A DNA stretch of 64,000 bases from Streptomyces sp. NBC_00078 (GTDB taxonomy: Bacteria > Actinomycetota > Actinomycetes > Streptomycetales > Streptomycetaceae). A model generated the notes under the pieces. It saw nothing but the letters and a program-made list of their open reading frames with translations, ran no database searches and was not told where the DNA came from. Location of the stretch: positions 7,254,001-7,318,000 of the forward strand of contig NZ_JAPELX010000001.1 of NCBI RefSeq assembly GCF_026343335.1. Direction: 5' to 3'. Below, piece after piece: positions 33,710 to 43,300 of this stretch; positions within the stretch are counted from its first letter, which is position 1; each line of letters begins with the position of its first letter. Position numbers and translations under genes: made by a program.

Positions 33710-34995
33710 GCGTCACCGCCCTCGTGGCGTTCGTGTCCGACGCCGTGGCGCAACTGCATCGTGCCCTGCGTCCCGAGCGCGCCGTTGTTCGGGCCGGGGA
33801 TGCCGCCGTTCTGCCGTGCGGTCAGGGCGCGGACCGCCTGGTCCAGCCGTGCCGCCGCGTCCTGCCAGTGGGCGGCCGCCGCGTCCCAGCGCTCGGTCGC
33901 CTCCCGCATGCCGTCGACGACGTCGTTGGTCCGTCCGGCGCCCGCGGCGATCGCCCGGGCCGCCTGCTCCGCCGCCTGCGCCGTCGCCCCGGACGTGGAC
34001 GCGAGCGCCTTCTGCTCGGCGATCAGCGAGGAGAACGCGGACTGCACCTCGCCCGCGGCCGACTGCAGCTTGTCCGCGATGATCCGGGCCGACTCCTTGC
34101 TGTCCTGCCGCACCTGGTCCGTGGCGCTCGTACCGGCCGTCACGGCGGCCTCGACGCGGTCGGCCGCCGTCGCGAGACGCGGCACCTCGGCCGACAGCGT
34201 CCCGGCCGCCTGCTGCAGCGCGTCAGTGGCCTTGGCGACCGCGTCCGCGCCGTCCGCCAGCCGCTTGTGACTGCCGTTGGCCTTCTGCAGCAGAGCCTGC
34301 AACTGCTGGGCGGCACGGGTCAGTTCCTTGGAGAACTGGTCCGGAGAGGCGGCCCTGTGCGGAGCGAGGCACAGCTGCACCCGGCTCAGCAGCGAGGCCA
34401 GCGAACCGAGCAGCCGCTCGTCGCCGTCGTGCCGGCTCTCCTCCTCCCGCTCGGCCCGCGTCCGGGCGTGCGCGTGCCACACCGACAGCAGCACCAGCAA
34501 CGTGATCAGTACGACGGCCATCAGGGCGACGTTCTCGAACCGGCCCACCGCCGCCAGATGGCCGTCGAAGCCCGTCTGCCACAGCTGCAGGAAGGGACGG
34601 GTCGCCTGCTTGGGGTCCTCCCGGCTCAACTCCCCGTAGGCGCGCACCGCTTCGCGCAGCCCGAACCAGGTGACCAGCAGCGGCACGAACACCAGCACAC
34701 CGAGCACGGCCTCCAGCACGCCGTCCCGAGGAGCCCGCCGCCACCAGGGTGTGCCGGACGGGGAGCCCAGGGGCGGGGCCGTGAGGCTCTCCGGGCGTAC
34801 GAAGGTCTCGACGAGGGCGAGTTCGGCCCACGACTGGAGCCTGTTGCCCTGTTCGAGATCGTCGGCGAGAGTCGCCAACTCCGGTCGGCGGGCGGCGAGT
34901 CGGTCGGGATGCCTGTCGAGCAATGCCGTCAGTTCCCTGCTCAGCACCTTGGGGTCCAGGAAACTCGGTTCGAGGGGTTTGGCTGCGGTGGGCAA
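33706..34995 (-). CDS. Two-TM membrane protein with long coiled-coil tail, MotA/ZorA-like in layout
   Basis: 429 residues from TTG 34995, with AGGAG 8 bases upstream. Residues 1-90 are soluble and helical. Helices near 93-115 (VLEAVLGVLVFVPLLVTWFG) and 154-175 (NVALMAVVLITLLVLLSVW) span the membrane, separated by a 40-residue loop. Residues 180-400 are Ala/Gln/Glu/Arg-rich heptads like a chemoreceptor or ZorA tail, with frequent ADAVAKATDAL-type repeats. The gene directly overlaps the Asp-in-TM protein, which is how MotA/MotB, ExbB/ExbD and ZorA/ZorB pairs are arranged. Canonical MotA-family proteins have three to four TMs, so the match is imperfect. Confidence 0.6.
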   Translation of the reverse strand: MPTAAKPLEPSFLDPKVLSRELTALLDRHPDRLAARRPELATLADDLEQGNRLQSWAELALVETFVRPESLTAPPLGSPSGTPWWRRAPRDGVLEAVLGVLVFVPLLVTWFGLREAVRAYGELSREDPKQATRPFLQLWQTGFDGHLAAVGRFENVALMAVVLITLLVLLSVWHAHARTRAEREEESRHDGDERLLGSLASLLSRVQLCLAPHRAASPDQFSKELTRAAQQLQALLQKANGSHKRLADGADAVAKATDALQQAAGTLSAEVPRLATAADRVEAAVTAGTSATDQVRQDSKESARIIADKLQSAAGEVQSAFSSLIAEQKALASTSGATAQAAEQAARAIAAGAGRTNDVVDGMREATERWDAAAAHWQDAAARLDQAVRALTARQNGGIPGPNNGALGTQGTMQLRHGVGHERHEGGDA

Positions 34996-35053
34996 GCGGG
35001 TTCTCCTGACTCAGCACCGGTACCTCCGGTGCTCCTGCGATCTGCCGGGCTCC

Positions 35054-37270
35054 TCAGCGGGGGACGCCGCCTCTGTCCCGGTGGTTCCTGCCACGGCGGC
35101 TGATTCGTTCCAACAGGGCTTGTGCGGACGCGTGTTCGGGATTCCAGGTCAGACACTGGTGCAGTGCCTCCACGGCGTCGTCCCGCCGCCCGCGTCCGGC
35201 CAGCCGCTCCGCGTGCCGGAACGTGCGCTCGGCGAGCAGCTCGCGCACCCGGGCGTTGGTGGGGTCGTGGCCGTAGGCGCAGCGCAGCCAGCGCTCGGCG
35301 TCGGTGAAGTGCTCGGGGGAGAAGTCGGCCATCGCCGCCGCGCAGTGCACGGCGATCATCGCGTCCAGCACATCGGCGCCCGTCGTCCCGTCCCCGGCGG
35401 CCTGCCAGGCGGCATGCGAGGCCTGCACCGCCTCCTCGTACCGCCCCTCCGTCAACAGATCCCGCGCCACGGTCAGCCGCCGCACGGCTTTGAGATCGGC
35501 CCAGTGCTCGGCATCGGTGGGTTCGGGGCCGGCGGGCCCGGGGTCGGCGGGCCCGACATCACGGGGGGCGGCCACCTTGGGTTTCCGGTCCGGGGGGCCG
35601 GGTGTGTGCGCGGTGGTTGAAGCATCCGGGTCCCGGTCCGGGGCCGAGTACGGGTCCGGGCGCGGTGTTCCGGTGGTCTGCCCGGGGGCCGGCCTCGTCG
35701 GCTCCGAGCCGGGTACGACGGGTGTGTGCCCAAAAGGCGCACCCGCTGCGGTCCCGCCCCCGGCCGCTCGCGGGTCCGGGCCGACGGCTCCGGTGGATGT
35801 CTCCGTCTTTGTTTCCTTCTCTGCTCCTGTCGCCGCCGAGCCCGAGTCCGGCGCGGCCACCCTGCGCCCGGCCGTCGGCACCGCTCCTCCGGTGGCGGAC
35901 CCGGCAGCCGCCGATTCGTCGGCCGCGCTCCCCGCCGGTGCCGATTCCGAGGCTGTGTCCGTGTGTTCATCAGCCGGCTGGGCCGCCGCGCCAAGCCCGG
36001 CGTCAGCCAGCGACACGAGCAGCCCCCGTGCCTCCGCCAGGATCGTCTCCAGCAGCGTCCTCGCCTCTTCCACCCGTCCCTGCTCCGCCAGCCTGCGGGC
36101 CAGGCCGACATCCAGGGACGCGGCAGGGGCGGGAGGCGACAGAAGGGTGACCGACAGGTGCGGTGCCTCCGCCAGGGTGTCCTCGGAGGAGTCCGAGGGC
36201 TCCACGGCCAGGCCCTCCAGGGGCGAGGACGGTATGCCGGCGAGTTGCGAGGCATGCAGCAGCGCGCCCGTGGCCAGGAGGTCTGCCGGCGCCGGAACCG
36301 TCTCGCGGGCAAGCCCCCGCACCCCTGACCGGACCGCTTCCAGACGGGTGCCGCCACCCACCAGCAGCAACGTGTCGACGTCCCGCCGGTCCATCGCCGA
36401 CTGGTCAAGCAGCGTTCCCGCGCGGGCGAGCGTACGGCGCACATGGCGCTCCAGATACGCCGCCAACACCTCGCGGTCGTACTGGAGTTGTGCCGGTATG
36501 CCGCCACCGAGGTCCAGTTCGAGGAGTGCGCCGCCGGCCCCGTCGGACGCGCACAGCTCCTCCCGGATCCGCTCCACCCGCGCCCGCAGCCGCAGCCAGT
36601 CCGCCTCGTCCAGGCGGGCCGGGTTCGCCCGCCGCCGGGCGGCCCGCAGCATGCCGGTCAGCGCCGCGTCGTCGAACGCCCGCCCCCCGGTCGACGACGC
36701 CGACGCGTGCCCGAGCGCCCGGTACCGCCCCCGCGCCCCCCGTATCAGCCCGAGCTCGAACCCGCCGTACCCCAGCCCGTAGACGAGGCACGTCGTACTG
36801 CCCCGTCCCTCCGTGTGCCCGACGACGGCGGCCATCGCGTCGCCGATCAGCCGTACCGAGTCGAGCCCCGCCGTACGCGCCGCGTCCAGCAACGCCGTCC
36901 GCTGGGCCGACCCGTAGCTCACCGGGACGCTGACGACGGTCAGGGTGACCCGGCCGCCGGCCTCCGTCTCGGCCCGCTCCCGCGCCTCACGCAGCAGCCC
37001 GGCCACCACCTCCTCCGGCGCCGTCGGCACCCCGTCGACGAGGATCGGCCGGCCACTGCCGAGGCGGCTCTTGAGGCTCGGGAACGTCACCGGCAGCTGC
37101 CCGGTCACCGACGGCTCGCACAGCAGCCACGGCCATCGCGTGCCGGACAGCGTGAACCGCCGCACCGGCCCGCCGGGCCGTCCGAACGCCGCCCGCAGCC
37201 CCGTACTGCCGAAATCGAGCCCGAGCCCCAGCTCGTGCCCCGGCCCGTGAGGGCCGTGCGACGCCGTCAC
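35054..37270 (-). CDS. Divergent Hsp70/actin-fold ATPase with C-terminal TPR region
   Basis: 738 residues. N-terminal nucleotide-binding domain of Hsp70/actin type: LGLDFGSTGLRAAF near residue 17 (phosphate 1), VYGLGYGGFELGL near 167 (phosphate 2, altered from DLGGGT) and LLLVGGGTRLEAV near 300. In place of the substrate-binding domain there is a Glu/Pro/Thr-rich disordered linker (about 400-600), then helices with TPR character (RRLTVARDLLTEGRYEEAV, DAVEALHQCLTWNPEHA). GTG overlaps the canonical Hsp70 gene upstream by 4 bases. Two Hsp70s in one operon suggest a dedicated client, perhaps the CHAT protein. Confidence 0.8.
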   Translation of the reverse strand: MTASHGPHGPGHELGLGLDFGSTGLRAAFGRPGGPVRRFTLSGTRWPWLLCEPSVTGQLPVTFPSLKSRLGSGRPILVDGVPTAPEEVVAGLLREARERAETEAGGRVTLTVVSVPVSYGSAQRTALLDAARTAGLDSVRLIGDAMAAVVGHTEGRGSTTCLVYGLGYGGFELGLIRGARGRYRALGHASASSTGGRAFDDAALTGMLRAARRRANPARLDEADWLRLRARVERIREELCASDGAGGALLELDLGGGIPAQLQYDREVLAAYLERHVRRTLARAGTLLDQSAMDRRDVDTLLLVGGGTRLEAVRSGVRGLARETVPAPADLLATGALLHASQLAGIPSSPLEGLAVEPSDSSEDTLAEAPHLSVTLLSPPAPAASLDVGLARRLAEQGRVEEARTLLETILAEARGLLVSLADAGLGAAAQPADEHTDTASESAPAGSAADESAAAGSATGGAVPTAGRRVAAPDSGSAATGAEKETKTETSTGAVGPDPRAAGGGTAAGAPFGHTPVVPGSEPTRPAPGQTTGTPRPDPYSAPDRDPDASTTAHTPGPPDRKPKVAAPRDVGPADPGPAGPEPTDAEHWADLKAVRRLTVARDLLTEGRYEEAVQASHAAWQAAGDGTTGADVLDAMIAVHCAAAMADFSPEHFTDAERWLRCAYGHDPTNARVRELLAERTFRHAERLAGRGRRDDAVEALHQCLTWNPEHASAQALLERISRRGRNHRDRGGVPR

Positions 37271-39411
37271 GTGTCGGCCGCGTCGTCGGGGACCCGCAGG
37301 ATCCCGTCGAAGCGTTCCGTGTCGCGCAACGCCGAGACCCGGCGCGCGTCATACGCCTGCGCCACCAGGTTGGCGAGATTGCGGGCCTGCTGGGCGGCCA
37401 TCAGACGGTTGCCCTCCGCGTGCGCCTGCTTCACATAGCCGACCGTCTCGTTGATCAGCCCCGCCGTCTCCGGGGGCGCCCCGTCCGCGGCCTCCTCGGC
37501 GTGCAGGAACTGACTGGCAAACCCGCAGTTGTGGTACATGTCGTCGACCAGCAGCTCGGTGAGCCGCTTGTACTCGCCGCTCTCGCCCTGCCGCAGCACC
37601 TGCTCGGCCTGCTGCAGGTCCCGGCGGACCTTCATCTCCTGCAGGTCCTCGACGAAACCGCCGTAGCGCTGCAGGAACTTCTCCGCGTCCCGCTTGGCCC
37701 ACTCCAGGCGCTGGCGCAGCGTGGCGCTGTCCGGCTCGAAGGTCGGCGCCGGCGGCTGGGTGCGGGGCTTCTCGCGCTTGGGCGGGGCAGGAGGCATGTA
37801 CATGTTGGTGCCGGGCACGTTGATCGACACCGTGATGGTGCGGTCGGCGTCGTAGTTGAACGACACGTCCACGCGCTGGTTGAGTTCGATCTCCTGCTCC
37901 AGTTCGAACTCCACTACGCCCTGTTCCTGGTTCTTGCTCGCCACCGGGCTGTTGCCCTCGTACACCGGCACCCTGATGACCCGGGTGTCGGTCGCCTGGA
38001 ACACCTTGGTGCACGGCTCCGGCAGCGGATACGCGGTGCCGCTCTCGATGATCGGCACGAAGACGTCGCGCTGCGAGCCGCGCACGGCGGAGATTCCCAT
38101 GGCCACGCCCGTCACTTCGTACAGGCCGGTGGAACCGACCGAACGACCGCTGGCCAGGCTGGCGCCGCAGGCCGAACAGGTCACCGCCGCCTCGTCGTTG
38201 ACGGTCCTGCAGTCCTTGGCCGGGCACTCCACCCCGTCCAGCGTCCCGGCCAGGATGCCCGCGCCGAGCGCCACGCACTCCATGGGGTTGATGGTGCGGC
38301 GGACCTTCTCCTTGCCGAAGTACGCCTCCACCGTCTCGTACACCGAACGCGTCAGCGTGCCGCCGCCGACCAGCAGCACGTCCGTGATCTGGGCGGTGGT
38401 CAGCCCGTCCTGTTCGAGGGTCTCGCGGACCAGGCTCATGGTGCGCTGCACCAGCGGGTCCGTCAGCTCCCTGAACTCGGCCTGGGTGATCGGCATGTAG
38501 ACATCGACCACCACGCCGTCGCCGCGGAATCCGGCCGGGATGTTGATGACGGTCTCGGGCATGTCGTTGAGTTCGCGCTTGGCCTGCTCCGCGTACTTCT
38601 TCGCGGTGAACCGGAACTGCTTGTCGTCGGACGGGTCGATGCCGCACTCCTGCTTGACCCACTCCGCGATCCGCTCCACGACCGCCAGGTCGAAGTCGTC
38701 GCCGCCGAGCCAGTCGTCGCCCGAGAACTTCCGCACGGCGAACTGGGCTGTCCCGTCACGCCCCTTGGTCGAGTCCAGGACCGAGATGTCGAAGGTGCCC
38801 CCGCCCAGGTCGTAGACGAGGATGCGGCTGCGCTCGCCGCCCCGCTTGTCCATGCCGAAGGCGATCGCGGCCGCCGTCGGCTCGTCGATGACCTTCTTGA
38901 CGGTGACCCCGGCGATCTGCGCCGCCTCCCGGGTCGCGGCCCGCTGCGCGTCACCGAAGTGCGCCGGGACCGTGATCACCGCATGCGTCACCTCCTCGTT
39001 GAGGTTGCGGGAGGCATCCTTGACCAGCTTGCCGAGGATCGCGCTGGAGACCTCCGCCGGTGTGGTGGTGCGACCGCCGAAGACGACATGGGCGCGCGGG
39101 TCGTCGTCCTTGCCCGGCACGATCCCGTAGTTGAGCTTCTCCCGGGCCCGGGCCACCTTGGCGTCCGTGAAGTCGCGGCCCATCAGCCGCTTCACCGACA
39201 GCACCGTGTCCTGCGGCTGCCGGTCGGCCCAGTTGAGCGCGTGCTGCCCGACGAGCAGCGACTCGGAGCCCTCCCGGCGCATCATGCCCACCACCGACGG
39301 CGTCAGATTGCTCGCCTCGCCGTTGCGGACCACCTGGGCCTCACCGCGGTCCGGGTCGTAGCGCGCCACCACGCTGTTGGTGGTGCCGAGGTCGATACCG
39401 ATCGCCGTCAT
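37267..39411 (-). CDS. DnaK-like Hsp70 with inserted zinc ribbon
   Basis: 714 residues. Nucleotide-binding domain is close to DnaK: GIDLGTTNSVVARYD at the start, TVPAHFGDAQRAATREAAQI, IDEPTAAAIAFG, LVYDLGGGTFDISVLD and DVLLVGGGTLT. After residue 390 a four-Cys zinc ribbon (CPAKDC, then CSACG) is inserted. A beta substrate-binding domain follows (VFVPIIESGTAYPLPEPC, FELEQEIELNQRVDVSF), then a helical lid-like tail. It lacks the DnaK C-terminal disordered motif. ATG overlaps the GrpE-like gene by 4 bases. Probably a folding or unfolding motor for operon proteins, with ADP exchange by that GrpE. Confidence 0.88.
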   Translation of the reverse strand: MTAIGIDLGTTNSVVARYDPDRGEAQVVRNGEASNLTPSVVGMMRREGSESLLVGQHALNWADRQPQDTVLSVKRLMGRDFTDAKVARAREKLNYGIVPGKDDDPRAHVVFGGRTTTPAEVSSAILGKLVKDASRNLNEEVTHAVITVPAHFGDAQRAATREAAQIAGVTVKKVIDEPTAAAIAFGMDKRGGERSRILVYDLGGGTFDISVLDSTKGRDGTAQFAVRKFSGDDWLGGDDFDLAVVERIAEWVKQECGIDPSDDKQFRFTAKKYAEQAKRELNDMPETVINIPAGFRGDGVVVDVYMPITQAEFRELTDPLVQRTMSLVRETLEQDGLTTAQITDVLLVGGGTLTRSVYETVEAYFGKEKVRRTINPMECVALGAGILAGTLDGVECPAKDCRTVNDEAAVTCSACGASLASGRSVGSTGLYEVTGVAMGISAVRGSQRDVFVPIIESGTAYPLPEPCTKVFQATDTRVIRVPVYEGNSPVASKNQEQGVVEFELEQEIELNQRVDVSFNYDADRTITVSINVPGTNMYMPPAPPKREKPRTQPPAPTFEPDSATLRQRLEWAKRDAEKFLQRYGGFVEDLQEMKVRRDLQQAEQVLRQGESGEYKRLTELLVDDMYHNCGFASQFLHAEEAADGAPPETAGLINETVGYVKQAHAEGNRLMAAQQARNLANLVAQAYDARRVSALRDTERFDGILRVPDDAADT

Positions 39412-39878
39412 TCCTGCTCCCCCTCGCTTTCCTTCTCGGTCAACTGCCGTTCCCCGGCGTGCCGTTCACCCTCCGGTACGGCGACCGCCACGCGCGCCGG
39501 CCGCAGAACCCTGCCCTCGTGGCCGTACCCGCGCTGCAGTACCTCGACGACCTCGTCCTCGGCGGCCGACACGGACGGCCGGACCTCGACCACGTGGTGG
39601 GTGGCCGGGTCCGCCCTCTCACCGGTGACACCGATCGGTTCCAGGCCCTCGCCGCGCAGCGCGGTCTCGAAGCGCTCGGCGATCAGCCGCAGGCTGCCGC
39701 GGTACGCCTCGCCGTCCCGCGCCGGACCGGCGGCCAGCAGCCGGTCGAAGTCGTCGAGGGTGTCGCCGCACAGCAGCAACAGCCGCTCCAGGTGCGCCCG
39801 GTGCGCGGCCTCGCGCGCCGCGAGCTGTCTGGCGTGGTCGTAACCGAGCCGGGCGGCCGCCATGTCTGCGTCGGTCAT
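39408..39878 (-). CDS. GrpE-like nucleotide exchange factor
   Basis: 156 residues from ATG 39878 (GGGGAG just upstream; TTG 39893 is possible). A helical N-terminus (ARQLAAREAAHRAHLERLLLL, FDRLLAAG) is followed by the GrpE beta cap: THHVVEVRPSVSAAEDEVVEVLQRGYGHE and GRVLRPARVAVA. GrpE releases ADP from Hsp70. It precedes and overlaps the DnaK-like gene, which is its obvious partner. It is shorter than housekeeping GrpE. Confidence 0.85.
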   Translation of the reverse strand: MTDADMAAARLGYDHARQLAAREAAHRAHLERLLLLCGDTLDDFDRLLAAGPARDGEAYRGSLRLIAERFETALRGEGLEPIGVTGERADPATHHVVEVRPSVSAAEDEVVEVLQRGYGHEGRVLRPARVAVAVPEGERHAGERQLTEKESEGEQE

Positions 39879-40029
39879 CGGACTCCCCAACAAGTCGAAC
39901 GGACTCGGCGACGGTGCCGCAGTGCCCCGACAGGGCGCGGGGCTGTTTCCCGGTACGGTTCCGCCGCGCGGGCGCCACGGCCACGACGTGACCGCGGACG
40001 ACCGTCGGCATGCCCGGCGCCACGGCCGC

Positions 40030-40368
40030 TCACCGGTCGAACCGGATCAGGTCGTCCAGCAGCCTGGCCGCCCACACCGGCGGTGGTCCCGCGGGCCGCT
40101 CCGGATCCCCGCGCCCGGCCGGCGCCTCCTCGGCGCCCGGCGCGTCACCGATGTCGTACAGGAACAGATCGGCCAGCAGTCGGCGGCGGGTGCTGCGCAG
40201 GTCGTTCCACGCCTGCTGGGTCTGGGGCGACATCAGGCCCCTGCCCAGCAGTTCGAAGGCCACGTCCTGCATCTCTTCGTGTGTCGTCCACGGTGTGACG
40301 CCCACCGGGGCCAGCGCCGCGTAGGGCGACGTACGGGCCGGGCCGCCGGCCGGATCCTCGATCAGCAT
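40030..40368 (-). CDS. Small helical protein, possible degenerate J-like cochaperone
   Basis: 112 residues. Start ATG 40368 overlaps the CHAT gene stop by 7 bases. The core reads PYAALAPVGVTPWTTHEEMQ then AFELLGRGLMSPQTQQAWND and LRSTRRRLLADLFLYD. The order of helices, and the RRRLLADLFLYD end, recalls J-domain-like modules, and an Hsp70/GrpE pair follows in the operon. However the HPD tripeptide that makes J-proteins active is absent, so this is a weak guess. The C-terminal 40 residues are Pro/Gly-rich then LLDDLIRFDR. A 151-base gap without a gene separates it from the GrpE-like gene. Confidence 0.6.
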   Translation of the reverse strand: MLIEDPAGGPARTSPYAALAPVGVTPWTTHEEMQDVAFELLGRGLMSPQTQQAWNDLRSTRRRLLADLFLYDIGDAPGAEEAPAGRGDPERPAGPPPVWAARLLDDLIRFDR

Positions 40369-43300
40369 GTGCCGTCCTCCTCGTGCCCCGGGCCCCGCAG
40401 GGTGTCGCGCCAGCCATGGACCGCCTTCAGCAGGAAGCCACGGATCCGCTCCGAGGACGGATCCGTGCGGACCGCGTGGATCAGCAGGTGCACGGCCACC
40501 GCCGGGTCGCCCTGCTGCTCCCGCTTGTGCCGCGCCCGCTCCACGAGGTTCTCCGCCAGCGCGGCGGGATCGGTTTCGTTCTCCGGCTTGTCGTGGTGCG
40601 TGGCACGTATCAGCTCGGCCAGTCCGTCGATGCCGATCCGCAGCGCCACCAGCCGTTCCAGCGCGTTCAGCGCCTCGGCGAGCGTCTCCCGGTAGTTGTG
40701 CGCCAGCTGCTGCCGAAGTCCGGTGTGCAGCAGGCCGATCGCCTCCTCCAGCAGCCCCAACTGCTCCACGGGGTCACTGGTGCGCTCGTCCAGCGTGTAC
40801 ACCAGGGCCCGGACCAGATTGCCGCGTGCGTGGCCCGACTCCGGGTTCAGCTCCAGCGCCCGCCGCAGGTCGGCCTCACCGGCCGGAGCGTCCAGGGGCA
40901 GGCCGTACCGCGCGCGCGTGGAGGCGCGCCACACGCCGCGCATCGACAGGATCAGCGACAACTGGGCGTCCAGCTGGGCCGCCAACTCCCGGGCGAGCGG
41001 CTGCAGCACCGGCTTGACCTGTTCGATCAGCGCCACCGCCTCGTCCAGGGCGGCGTCCCGTTGCTCGCCCGGCGTGTCGATCAGCGCCTCGACACGGCCG
41101 AGCACCATCTGGACGACCGCTCCCGTGATACGGCCCTGCATCCCGGCGTTCGTCGCCGCAGTCACCGCCTGCCCCCAGTGCTCCACGGCCCGGCTGAGCC
41201 CGCCCAGGCCGCTGGTGAGGGCCGCCTGGGCCAGCGCGAGCCGGGCATGCACCGCGAGCGCCGCACCGTCCTGCACGAACCGCGCCCGCCTGCGCGGCAG
41301 TTGGAGATACGCCGGGTCGCCGCGCACGAAGCCCTCGCAGTGACCGCAGCCCTCGATGTGCGTCCCCGGCGCCACGCCCGGGCCCGCGCAGTCCTGGGGG
41401 AGATCGGGAAGCGCGGCCAGCTCGGGCAGCGCCCCGAGCGCCTCCTCGAACCGGTGCGCCTCCGCCAGCGCGTACGCCCCGGCCAGCGCCGAGAACGCCC
41501 AGCGCAGTCGGCGTACGGTGAACTCGCCCGGATCGTGGCCGTGTTGGGCGGCCGTGCTCAGCTCGGCCACCCGCTCGGCCAGCGGCACCTCCAGCCGCAG
41601 CATGTGCAGGTACTGGGGCCCGCAGGCGAGCGCGACGGCCGTACCCGGCACCGTCGGCAGCCCGCCGACCTCCTTGAGAACCCGCGCCCCGCCCAGCTCC
41701 GCCTCGAACAGCGTGGTCAACCGCCGGTATGCGGCGGCCTGTTCGGGCCGGTCCTGGTCGGTGTGTGTCTCCTCGCCCGCCGCCAGCCGGTCGGACAGCC
41801 GCAGGCTGAGGTCCCGGCGCAGCCGCGCCAGGTCGTCGGGCGACACGGCGCGCTGGTAGCAGCCAGCGCGTTCGGTGCGCCAGCCGTCCCAGTAGCCCTC
41901 GTCGCTCAGCAGCGCGGCCCAGTACGCGAGCGCCTGCTCCCAGGCCCGAACCGCGTGCTCCCAGGCGCCGCTGTGCTCCAGCTCCCGCGCCTGCCACAGC
42001 CGGGCCACGGCCAGCCCGTGCACCACCGCCATGTCGCCGGGCGTGCCCGTCAGCCGCTCCTCCCAGGCCGTCACGGCCGCCTCCCGGCCGCGGGCGAGCA
42101 GAAGCAGCAGCGGGGCGTCCCTCGGGAACCGCTCGCAGAGGGCCACGAGCGGGTCGGGCCCGTCGCCCGGTGCGAGGTGCGCGACCGCCTCGCGGACCGC
42201 GGCCGGGGCGTGCCACCGGTACAGCAGCGCGTCCAGCTCCAGCCGCCGCGCGGGCACCCGCAGCCGGTCCCAGGCCACCCGCTCCGGCCAGGTCCAGCTC
42301 GTGTCCTGGCGCTCCATCAGCGTGAACGACACCTCGTTCACCACGTCCATCGACGAGCCGGGGCCCACGCCCGCGTCCCGCAGGGCCAGATACGGGAACG
42401 TCTCGTCCTGCAGCGCGAACGGATCCGCCACCAGCGGCTCGCCGATCGCGCCGTCGACCCAGGCCAGCCGCAGCACCCCGCGCAGCCGCGCCGCCTGCGC
42501 ACGGGCCCCCTCGTGAGCCCCGCCGGCCCGCTCGTACGCCTCGGCGGCCGCCGCGAACCGGCCCTGCTCCTCCAGCAGCCGGCCCTCGCCGTGGGCGAGC
42601 CGCGCCTCGGCGTCCCGGTAGGGCCCGCTCGCGCGGAAGGCGTCCACCGCCCGGTGCCAGTCCCGCCGGCTCTCCGTCAGCCGGCCCCGCGCATAGGCGG
42701 CGACCCGGGGCGCGTCGGCGTGAGCGCGCAGCGCGTCGGCACTGCGGCACGCCTCCTCCCAGTCGCCCTCGGCCTCGGCGAGCCGGGCCCGCGCGTACTG
42801 GGCGCGTACCGCGGCGTCGGCGAAACCGCCGTCGTCGGCGAAGGCGTCCGCCAGCTCCCCGTACGCCTCCCGGACGGCCCGCCACTGCTCGGCGCCCTCG
42901 GCGACCGCCTCCGCGACCCGCGCCTCGGCGTAGCGGCAGCGCGGCGCCACATCGGCATGGCTCCCGGGCAGCGCACGGTAGGCGGCCAGCGCCTCCCGCC
43001 ACGCCTCGTCGCGCTCGTGCAGCCGCGCCAGCACATAGCCGTGCAGCCGCGCGAACTCCTCGTCGTCCTCGGAATACGGCTCGAACAGGCCCCGGGCACG
43101 CTCCAGTTCGGCCTGGCTCAGTGCGTGCAGCCCGGTCGCCTTGCGGCGCAGCAGGCCCACCGCCCCGTCCAGTGCCTCGTCCGGTACGTCGTCCAGGTGG
43201 CCAAGCACCGACGTCCAGGTGTCCTCCCTGGCAGCCTCCTGCAGTTCGGCGAGCCGTGCGCGCGCGTACCTGCGCCGGTGGCCGACATCGCCGTCCGCGT

